Shown here in pieces: positions 1 to 8,358 of a stretch of 64,000 nucleotides of DNA. The stretch covers positions 80,758,384 to 80,822,383 of the forward strand of contig CM043944.1 of NCBI GenBank assembly GCA_014529385.2, given 5' to 3'. The number at the start of each line of letters is the position of its first letter. The first letter of the stretch is position 1. This stretch comes from Adiantum capillus-veneris (Eukaryota; Streptophyta; Polypodiopsida; Polypodiales; Pteridaceae). Made by a program: the position numbers and the translations under genes. The notes beneath the pieces are model-generated. The model ran no database searches, was not told the DNA's origin, and saw only the letters and a program-made list of their open reading frames with translations.

Positions 1-435
1 GACAACACCACACTTGCACACATCTACCAATGGTTTGTTGAGCACAACAACTTCCAATAACCCTTGACTACAAATCCTACGTTGACATATTTCTAGGGAA
101 GCCTTGGTTGATCATTCGCTAGAAGCTTCTTGACCAGTCGTAAAATTAGAAGGCTACAACACCCTTCTAAGGTGGTTTTACCTTCCAGAATAGGGCTAGG
201 AAAATGCTACCCTTCAAAAGAATTGTTGGAAATGTGGAAAAAAAGTTATATCCCCTTCGAATTTGTGCAGAACGAAAAGGGGAGTTTCTTTAAGGCGTTC
301 AAAATGAAAAGTGAAGTCACCCTTTAGGACTGTCCCCACCCTTCCAATTGCATTATTTGAGCATGCAGACTCCATGAGCGCCAAGGTCCATGATAACAAC
401 AACAGGCGTTCGGGTCCCCGTTAGTTGTGGGCTTG
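1..435. other. non-genic stretch
   Basis: No gene is recognised. A 65-codon open frame at 130-327 (+) has no motif I know and no promoter, splice or homology support, so it is not called. Confidence 0.4.
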
Positions 436-436
436 C

Positions 437-481
<45 letters not shown>
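436..481. repeat. compound microsatellite (TG)n(AG)n
   Basis: An uninterrupted TG run passes directly into an AG run. The Cys-Val, Arg-Glu and Ser-Leu open frames across it are products of the repeat, not genes. Confidence 0.95.
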
Positions 482-484
<3 letters not shown>

Positions 485-1030
485 ATTGAGTTGGGCCGCT
501 CTTTTCTTGGCGTGACGTGTTGCCCTTTGGTGGACCAGAGGATGGCGTGGAGAAAGAGAGAGATGGAGAGAGGGAGGAAGCAGGATGGCCGGTTAAAGCA
601 TGCATACCATGGCTGAGAAAAAGTGCTCTCACCTGAAGCTCGCAAATGCTGCCCCCTATTGATTGTGTTGTTGCCAACCTCGACTTTAGGTGTGGTAGGG
701 GTCAGCGGATGAGATGGATGGAATGCAAGGAAACGAGCAAGAGCACATACTGCAGGCTAGTTGGATACAACAAAAGGAGATGAGGATTGTCTGCCCATAA
801 CACTCTAGCAGTCGGGCAGTTCACCACAAGAATGCAGCCTCATATGCGGACAACGATGTAATCGATTGATTTGGGATGCAAGGGAGTTGCCGAGATGGAG
901 ACAGAGCTACTTCGAAGTTCGAGGTGGAGACAGAGCTGGGGGCTTGTCGGAGTAGTGATCAAGACAACATGTCAAGTGGGAGTTATTTAGGAGACGATGG
1001 AGGTGGCTTCACTTGCGGATGAGGGTATTG

Positions 1031-1035
<5 letters not shown>
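482..1035. other. non-genic stretch
   Basis: About 550 bases without a recognisable coding region. The sequence is purine-rich towards the end, before the (GA)n tract that marks the LINE-1 3' end. Confidence 0.4.

Positions 1036-1087
<52 letters not shown>
1036..1087. repeat. (GA)n tract at the 3' end of LINE-1
   Basis: On the minus strand this is a (TC)n tail directly after AATAATAAAA at the LINE-1 end. LINE-2 ends with the same joint at 17,040, so the tract is probably part of the element or its preferred target. Confidence 0.85.
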
Positions 1088-1091
<4 letters not shown>

Positions 1092-3485
1092 ATTATTATC
1101 ATGGAAGGTCAAATATGACCTATGGGACCAAAGTCACATGTGATGTAGTATGTGTATGACTGATGAGTGACTCTTGATGCTCCAAAAGTTTGACCTGATG
1201 GAAGTCACAATGGAGAGCCTCACACTGTGGCTGGGAGACAAAGTGTGTAGGTATAAGTAATGCCTAAAAATGAGAGGGAAGCAAGTGCGGATTTGACCAA
1301 AAGCTGAGCACTCTAGTAGTGTGTGGTACTCAGACTCGCGAACCTATAGTGAGCATAGTGTGCACAATCGATTTGTCTCTTCTTGATTGCCCCGACGCCC
1401 TGCCTCGCATCCAAGGGAGTGGAATGTACGTCGAATGGCTGTGATAGTGTGTATCGCTGACAAGGGATATGCTCAAGCATGTAAGGGAGTACGTTTTCCT
1501 CTTTCAGCGACGAAACATGGTTTTGTAGTTGGGGGCAATATGGGTGGTGTAATGTATGAAGCGTGACCCACCTGATTTCTCCCAAGCCGCAATATGTTGG
1601 CGTTGTAGAAAAGCTTCATTCACTTGGGAGTCTATTGAGGCATCATGTAACAAGTGTAATGCACCCCATCTCCCAAACCACTTCTTTATGTCTTGCATCC
1701 ATCACGTGCTCAAGATCTTGCTTTTATGTGTCTTTAGAACTTTTTTGCTTACTTCCCATGCAACTGTAGGAAGTCAATGTGAACGATTTTGACGAATCTT
1801 TATCATGTACTCCACAACCCTTTCCATGCCCATAACCTCAATTGGAAGAGATCTCGACTCAAGAAGTAGGAGCATATATGGTGTTTGTGTCTTAACTTGG
1901 AGAAAGTTTGTAAGAAAATGCTTTTGGGAAATTTCAAACTCTTTCCAAGTAGACTTTGAGATGCTCGCGTCCCACATTTCAACTCCATAAAGAAGAACCG
2001 ATGTCACCAGTGTGTCAAGAATGTACTTCTTGAGAACCTAACACTAGATGTTTCCCGCATTACACATGTTCTCAAGGCCAAGATACTTAAATCTCTCAAC
2101 AACTTCAGGTGTTTCATTGTTGTACACAATGCATGGCTTCTCCTTATGATTGGTTTTCACAAACATAACCTTTGTTTTGGATTCATTCACAATCAGGTCA
2201 CTATGCAAGAAAAAGTTCTCAAGGATAACCATAAGCTTTTGTGCATCCTCTAAAGTGTCTGCTAAAAGAATTACATCATCCGTATACAACAAAAGCATGA
2301 TTATTGCATTGCAAATAGTGACCTCTTCAATGCCTTCTTCTTGCATAAAGTCAAGTACCATTTGTTTCAATTGATCAATACATAGACCAGAGAGAGTTGA
2401 TGACAACGGACATCCTTGTTTAACCCAATAGTGCTTGCAATTTTTTTGAAATTTCTCTCTCCATGCGCAATTGACACATCACCTTCTCATAGATTCGAGA
2501 AACTGCAAGCATAAACTCATTCGACACTTGAAGTTCTTCCAATCTTCTCCATAAATTGTAATATGGAATCATATCAAAGGCTTTCTTAAAGTCCATAAAG
2601 AAACAATACAATCACTTGCCTTTCAATCGACTTTCCTCCATGAGAACATGAAGAGTGACAAGACGATCAATAGTGGTATAGCGTCGACAAAAAACCCGCT
2701 TGTCCTTGTACACACTGGCCATTCTCTTCAACTCAATCACTCAATTTTATCTCTGTTATGCACCCAAACAACTTTGCCACCAAGAGACCCAATCATTATA
2801 GTCCGGCAGTTATTTACATTTGTTACATCTCCTTCTTTATGCAAATGCGTGACCCATTTAGTGCTCCAATCACAAAGCATACCATGTTAAAGTGCAAGGT
2901 TGAACATATGACACATCCACTTGAAGATCTCCCGCTTTGCAAGTGGTAAATTTTGGAGCCCACCACACACATCCTTAATAGTAAAACTAGAGGGTATACA
3001 TGGGAGTGAACCATAATATGACTTAAAAAAATAAATAAATGGTTGCATATATAGTTGCCTACAATGTGTGTACATATCCACAAGAATCAAGTTACCAAAA
3101 CTCTCAACCCGTTTGCCCCTTAAATTTGTCCAAAATCTTCCACATGCATGTGCCTTTTCTTGGACTTGAAAAAATTGATTCTTTACTTCCCATATTGTTC
3201 TTTTATTTTGAATCAATGCCTTGTATGTATGTAAATGACTTCAATAGTTGTCTTTGTCTATAGTAGTATCAAGCTTTATCAAGGACTTTCGAGCATCTTG
3301 ACATTCTTTATCAAACCACTTTTTGCGTGATCTATCTTTGTCGATACCATGGACATGCTTCAAAGAATTCTTTGATACAAGAACAAAGAATTTTCTTGAA
3401 AGATTCCCATTTAGTTTCCAATGGTGCGTCATATTGAAGCTTTGTCATCCATAACTTTTTCTCAACCATTTCAATATACATTGGA
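1088..3485 (-). mobile_element. LINE-1, 3' segment (RT and C-terminal part)
   Basis: Non-LTR retrotransposon on the minus strand. Its 3' end is at 1,088 and its reading direction runs towards lower coordinates. The part upstream in the element continues at 13,931, on the far side of Copia-A. If Copia-A and one copy of CCAAT are removed, the minus-strand reading runs from the endonuclease into an open linker (YIEMVEKKLWMTKL, then APLETKWESFKK), which supports one interrupted element. The 3' 1.1 kb is repeated as LINE-2 at 17,040-18,139. Confidence 0.9.
1313..3485 (-). pseudogene. LINE-1 ORF2: linker, reverse transcriptase and C-terminal region
   Basis: Decayed RT of a LINE. Read on the minus strand from 3,485: a linker with RKKWFDKECQDARKS (about 3,320), then a pre-RT block (2,890-3,216). 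Next is RT motif FFMDFKKAFDMIPYYNLWRR (about 2,600), the catalytic YTDD box in LLLYTDDVILLAD (about 2,290; YADD in most LINEs), and NESKTKVMFVK. The C-terminal stretch has LLYGVEMWDASISKSTWKEFE (1,930-2,000) and ends near 1,313. Several frameshifts and stops break it, so no functional protein is expected. In life it would prime cDNA synthesis at a nicked target. Confidence 0.88.
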
Positions 3486-3654
3486 TGTTACCATATACAT
3501 GTGGTAGTGATGTGTGTTACACACTAGAACCGCTGGGGCATTTTTTTCCTCTTTAGGAGGTTTTTTCCCCCGAGCATTACTCTCTATTGTGTGCCTTGAG
3601 CTTCCTTCGTCTTCTCCAAGTTCTGTGCGTTTCTCTGCAACCCTAATTTCAACA
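3486..3654 (+). repeat. Copia-A 5' LTR (169 bp, internally deleted)
   Basis: It matches the 3' LTR at both ends but lacks about 58 bases (equivalent to 13,797-13,854) that include TGTATATA, a possible TATA box. The 5' promoter may therefore have been lost. Confidence 0.9.
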
Positions 3655-3656
3655 AT

Positions 3657-3668
3657 TGGTATCAGAGC
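3657..3668 (+). other. Copia-A primer binding site
   Basis: TGGTATCAGAGC, complementary to the 3' end of initiator Met-tRNA, two bases after the 5' LTR. This is the standard plant Copia primer site for minus-strand cDNA. Confidence 0.95.
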
Positions 3669-3710
3669 AGGTTGCATCCTCTCGAGCTTAGTCGCCAGCT
3701 GCTCCGTTTT

Positions 3711-4546
3711 CACTACAGGTAGTACTGCAGAGGCTATTTTGTCATTTTGTGTAGAGTTTTTGTCAGTGCCGTTTTTTGTCTAACAGGTGCCTTACAGTCT
3801 TCTACGGTTTGTGCTATATAGCACGTGTTGTTCCCGCTTCGTTTCTCCTATTTTCGGGCAGTTTTCACATCAGGTGCAGCATTTACCATGGCTAACAACA
3901 ACAACACATATGTGTTCAAGATGTTTGCTGCTGAGGACAGGTTGGATGGGGACGATTACCCTATGTGGGCTTATATGATGCAACACGTTCTTGTGTTAAA
4001 GGGCGTCTAGAATATTATGCAGGGCATTGATGTACGTCCTGGTTCTGAGGATGTAGACGATGTAGAGGATGTTGCAGGTCTTGCTGCAAGGATTGCTGCT
4101 ATTAGAGTTGTTTTGCCTATTTCGGCCTCCGTTTCCACTACAGGCAGGTCTGCACAGGCAATTTCGTCATTTTGTGTAGAATTTCTGTCAGTGCCGATTT
4201 ATGCATAACATGTGCCTTTTAGTCTTCTACGGTTTGTGCTATATAGCACGTGTTGTTTCCGCTCCATTTCTTCTATTTTCGAGCAGTTTTCACATCAGGC
4301 GCAGCATATACCATGACTGACAACAGCACAGATGTGTTCAAGATGTTTGCTGCTGAGGACAGGTTGGATGGGGACAATTACCCTATGTAAGCTTATATGA
4401 TGCAACACGTTATTGTGTCAAAGGGCATCTGGAATATTGTGCAGGGCATTGATGTACGTCTTGGTTCTGAGGATGTAGGCGATGTTGAGGATGTTGCAGG
4501 TCTTGCTGCAAGGATTGCTGCTATTAGAGTTGTTTTGCCTACGACA
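3711..4546 (+). repeat. tandem duplication of Copia-A leader and gag start (period 425 bp)
   Basis: CACTACAGG begins at 3,711 and again at 4,136. Each copy carries the same leader, a gag start (ATG at 3,888 and 4,313) and codons for VFKMFAAEDRLDGD followed by a GLAARIAAIRVVLP segment. Copy one stops at a TAG (4,008). Copy two is continuous with the rest of gag. Confidence 0.9.
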
Positions 4547-5470
4547 GAACAAGCTCGTTGGGATGTAAAGAATGCGTAGGCTCATGCATTGATTGTGTTG
4601 TCTGTGAAGCGCACCATTGTTCCTCACATCCGTTCAGCAAAATCAGCAAAACAGGCTTGGAATATTTTGGCCGATCTTTATGCAAGTCGCAATGAGGCTA
4701 AAATTGCTTTGTTGCGTAAAGAGTTAGAGTCGAAAATTATGCATGAGGAAGATGATATGGACACTTTTCTTGCTAGTGTCAAGGATATCAATGAGCAACT
4801 TATTTCTGCAGGTGAAGTCATTTCATACAGTTCCCTTGTGCAGACTGTTCTTGATGCCTTACCAGATTCCTACCAGAGTTTTTCTAGTACTTGGAGACTT
4901 ATGACCCAAGGAAATCCAGAAGTTGTCAAGTTTGATGCATTATGCACATTGCTATTGCAAGAATCACTTTCCAGAAGAAACAGGACTAGACAGTGTGCAA
5001 TTGAACAGGCTTTTATTGCTTCTCAAAGAAAGGGTGGTAATAGCAATGCAACCACTTCTTATGGTTCTGCTGCGAGTGGAAATACTTTTGTTCCTAACGC
5101 TTCTACTGGCAGCACTTCGTCTAGCAATTCTGGTGATAAGGGCAAAAAGAAGATGTGTTGCCATTATTGTAAAGCTAATGATCACTTGATCAAGTCGTGT
5201 CCTGAGTTGAAGGCCAAAGAGGCTAAGAAGAAAGAGGATGGTTCCACTACAAATGCAGCCATTGTTGAGTCTTCTATGAAAGGAGACTGTGTTGTTGATG
5301 TTGATGCAGAATGGGCTTTTAGCGCACGATGTACTTACAATCCTACTGTCCATGATGCATACTTGTCAGTTGCTGCAGATTCACATGTGTGGTATTTCGA
5401 CAGTGGTGCTACAAAGCACATTACCTTACATCATGAATTTTTTACCTCTCTCGAGTCCTCGGGCAATTAC
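4313..5470 (+). pseudogene. Copia-A gag and start of protease
   Basis: Gag builds the virus-like particle. The start is the ATG at 4,313 (second duplicate copy). Stops at 4,388 (TAA, at a Trp in copy one) and 4,577 (TAG) are followed by a long open stretch in the same frame. The body has QAWNILADLY and a low-complexity Ser/Asn/Gly region. A CCHC-type knuckle lies at about 5,155-5,200 (CHYCKANDHLIKSC). The aspartic protease motif WYFDSGATKHIT is at about 5,390-5,430. At about 5,460 the sequence jumps from the protease into the integrase core. The rest of protease and the integrase HHCC finger are missing, an internal deletion of several hundred bases. Confidence 0.9.
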
Positions 5471-6594
5471 CTTTACTTGGTGACTTTCATTGATGATTAC
5501 TCCAAGCATGCATGGGTATTTCTGCTTAAAGCAAAGTCCGAAGTTTTTATGTGCTTCAAACAATTTCTGGCTATGGCTGAAAACGTCTCGAAATGTACTA
5601 TGGGCACCCTCCGTTCTGATTGAGGAGGGGAGTACATGTCTCATGAATTCAATGTATTTCTGGCTAGTCGTGGGCTAAAACACCAATGTACAATGCCATA
5701 TGCACCTCAGCAAAATGGTGTTTTTGAGAGGAAAAACAGGTCACTCACAGAAATGGCACAATGTATGGTCAAAAGTCAAGCTTTGCCGCATTCCTTTTGG
5801 CTTGAGGCCATCATGTGTGCCACTTATGTACTAAACAGGTGTCCTACGAAAGCTTTGCAGTCTATTACTCCGTATGAAGCATGGCATGATAGAAAGCCTT
5901 CTATTGAGCACATCCGTGTTTTTGGCTGTTTGGCATATCTTTGGTGCCACAAACACATCGCAGAAAATTGGATGATAAGGCTGTCAAATGTATTTTTGTT
6001 GGTTAGCATGCTAAAAGCAAAGGTTACAGGTTGTATCATCTGCAAACAAAACGTATTCTGGTTTCACGGGATGTAGTGTTTGTGGAAGATTTTGTTCAGC
6101 CCTTGCTGTCATGTACTAGAGACAGTAATGTAAGCTCACACAACATTTATGACACTTTGTTACCTCTTTTCAGTGGTGGAAATACGAACGTAAGTTCCAA
6201 TGAGGAAAATATACAGCCTATGGGGGTTTTTGAAAATATTACAGATCAGCCTATTACTGATGCAGATGTACATGATGTACTTGATGAGGAAAGGGCTGAA
6301 AATGAGCAGGCTAGAGGTATGCCAAAATGGCTGGTGCACACTTTGCGTGACAGTAAATTGGATGCACCTTTGTCTAGTCATACTCGTTCAGGCTCTCACT
6401 ATTTATCTTATCCATCATATTGTTATGCTTTGGCTGTGTGTAGCTGACATGATGTTGAGGAGCCTCTGTCTTTTGATGAAGCACATAATCCAGAAAATTG
6501 GATGGCTGCCATGCAATCAGAATATGATGCACTTATAGAAAATGACACATGGACTTTATGTGATTTGCCTCATGGCAAAAAGGCCATTGGTATG
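5464..6594 (+). pseudogene. Copia-A integrase core to start of RT
   Basis: Integrase core and C-terminal region of a Copia polyprotein: FIDDYSKHAWVFLLKAKSE, then RSD followed by TGA at 5,621 and GGEYMSHEF. PYAPQQNGVFERKNRSL carries the catalytic Glu. The D, D and E positions can be traced except for residues before the deletion. Frame changes near 5,940, with a stop near 6,004 and a TGA at 6,445. RT begins with NPENWMAAMQSEYDALIEND and reaches KKAIG before Copia-B cuts in after 6,594. Non-functional. Confidence 0.9.
6590..6594. other. target site duplication of Copia-B (left copy)
   Basis: GTATG here and again at 12,225-12,229 on the other side of Copia-B. Five bases is the usual Copia length. 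Confidence 0.95.
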
Positions 6595-6826
6595 TGTAGA
6601 GTGCGTAGGTGATGGAGAAGGTAGGAAAGAAGACTACACACACACACCAACACACATCGAGACACACACACACAATCGTTACCCTGCAACATCCATTCAA
6701 CGAGCTGCTCTTCTCTTCTTCTTCTCTTTTGAACTATTATCCAAAGTATATTTACAACATAGTATAGTCAGTGTCCAGCCGCCCATAGCACAATGGACAT
6801 ATTCTTTAACATCATATTCTTTAACA
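6595..6826 (-). repeat. Copia-B 3' LTR
   Basis: 232 bp, TGTAGAG...TTTAACA on the plus strand, near-identical to 11,985-12,224. It contains short (AC)n runs that differ in length between copies. The pol stop codon TAA lies inside this LTR. Confidence 0.95.
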
Positions 6827-7831
6827 CTCCCCTTCAAGCTCAGAGTGAGCTTGCATATGATGGATTCCCAATGCTTCACGAAAGTAGCAAAACTTCTCCT
6901 TTCCAAGAGCTTTTGTGAATATATCCGCAACTTGATCATTTGTCTTCACATACACCAAATCAATCTCACCTGCCAAAACTTTTTCTCTAATGAAGTGATA
7001 ATGTACTTCAATGTGTTTAGTGCGAGCATGGTAAACTGGATTCTTTGTCAACATGATGTTGTTAATATTGTCACAATATATAATGACACTGTCAAGATAG
7101 TCAAAACCAAAGTCTACCATAAGTACTCTCAACCATGACTCTTCACATGCTGCCAAAGCTGCTCCACGATATTCAGCTTCTGTACTTGATAATGCTACAG
7201 TTGATTGCTTCTTGCTACTCCAACTTATCATACCATTGCCAATGGAAAATGCATAACCACTTGTAGATCTTCTATCCATAAAATCTCCTGCCCAATCTGC
7301 ATCTGTGTAACCATAAAGACAAAGCTTCCCATTCTTTTCATAAAACATTCCATAACTGACAGTGGCTTTCACATATCTCATAATCCGTCTCACTGCATCA
7401 AGATGACTTTTACATGGATTTTGCATGAATTGACTCACAACACCCACTGCATAACTCAAATCTGGCCTTGTTATTGTCAAGTAAATAAGGCTTCCAACCA
7501 TCTTGCGATACATAGTGACACCCTCAATGTAATGTCCATCATCAAACAACTTCACATTTTGATCAAGAGGTGTATCAACCGGTTTGCACGCTGTCATTCC
7601 ATACTTCTCAAGCATATCCAACGCGTATTGTCTTTGTATCATCCAAATTTCTGATAAGGTATTGACAATTTCAATTCCCAAGAAATATCTCAACTCACCA
7701 AGGTTCTTCATGTTGAATTCTCTCAACAAACTCTTCTTGACATGCAAAATTTGCTCAGCATGACTTTCAGTGAGAATCAAGTCATCAACATAGATAACAA
7801 TAACGACGATCTCTCCATCAACATGCTTCAA
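6821..7831 (-). CDS. Copia-B pol: RT C-terminal part and RNase H
   Basis: The 336-codon C-terminal piece of the Copia polyprotein. Near its start is the RT catalytic box VIYVDDLILTES (residues 12-23), followed by LGELRYFLGIE and the connection region (GSLIYLTITRPDLSYAVGV). RNase H follows, with YTDADWAGD, STEAEYRGAA and YCDNINNIMLTKNP, so its acidic residues are present. The tail NDQVADIFTKAL is typical of Copia. It is out of frame with the upstream part because of two extra bases near 7,852. The first Met is only the first in this frame, not a natural start. The last codons read through the polypurine tract (ELEGEC) and stop in the LTR. Confidence 0.95.
   Translation of the reverse strand: MKHVDGEIVVIVIYVDDLILTESHAEQILHVKKSLLREFNMKNLGELRYFLGIEIVNTLSEIWMIQRQYALDMLEKYGMTACKPVDTPLDQNVKLFDDGHYIEGVTMYRKMVGSLIYLTITRPDLSYAVGVVSQFMQNPCKSHLDAVRRIMRYVKATVSYGMFYEKNGKLCLYGYTDADWAGDFMDRRSTSGYAFSIGNGMISWSSKKQSTVALSSTEAEYRGAALAACEESWLRVLMVDFGFDYLDSVIIYCDNINNIMLTKNPVYHARTKHIEVHYHFIREKVLAGEIDLVYVKTNDQVADIFTKALGKEKFCYFREALGIHHMQAHSELEGEC
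6827..6835 (-). other. Copia-B polypurine tract
   Basis: GAAGGGGAG on the minus strand directly before the 3' LTR, the usual primer for plus-strand cDNA. It is also translated as the end of pol. Confidence 0.85.
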
Positions 7832-8358
7832 AAATAATGAGTGATCAGCACAGTAGATTGTTTAAATCCAATCTTCTTCAAGAATCTGGTTATCTTTTCA
7901 CACCAAGCTCTAGATGCTTGCTTCAAACCATACAATGCTTTCTTCAACTTACACACATAATATGGAAACTCTGGATGTTGATAACCCTCTGGCTGTATCA
8001 TATAAACTTCTTCTTCCAAGTCACCATTCAAGAATGCATTATCCACATCCATTTGCCGTAACTTGCAACCGAACATACTTGCCATTGCTATCACCAATCT
8101 GACTGTTGTCATCTTTGCAACTGGACTAAATGTCTCATCATAATCAAGACCTTTTGTTTGTGCATAACCTTTAACAACAAGCCTCGCTTTGTATCTTTCC
8201 ACACTACCATCTGACTTGCACTTGACTTTGTATACCCATTTTGAACCAATTGCTTTCTTTCCACTTGGCAAGTGAACCAAATCCCAAGTGTCATTCTTCA
8301 CAAGAGCATCCATCTCATCATCCATAGCTGACTCCCATTCTGATTTTCCAATTGCCTC
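7832..8358 (-). pseudogene. Copia-B pol: RT N-terminal part
   Basis: It continues the gag-pol frame after the TAA at 8,359-8,361, with no change of frame: EAIGKSEWESAMDDEMDAL, then KWVYKVKCKSDGSVERYKA, QTKGLDYDETFSPV and RQMDVDNAFLNGDLEEEVY. This is the fingers and palm of Copia RT with the first catalytic Asp in MDVDNAF. ALYGLKQASRAW follows. Near 7,852 two additional bases (GT) shift the frame. Removing them in thought would rejoin the next piece, which is why I count one element with few lesions. Confidence 0.93.

Noticed and set aside
130-327. 65-codon open frame as a gene
   Set aside because: No motif, no splice or promoter signs; length expected by chance.
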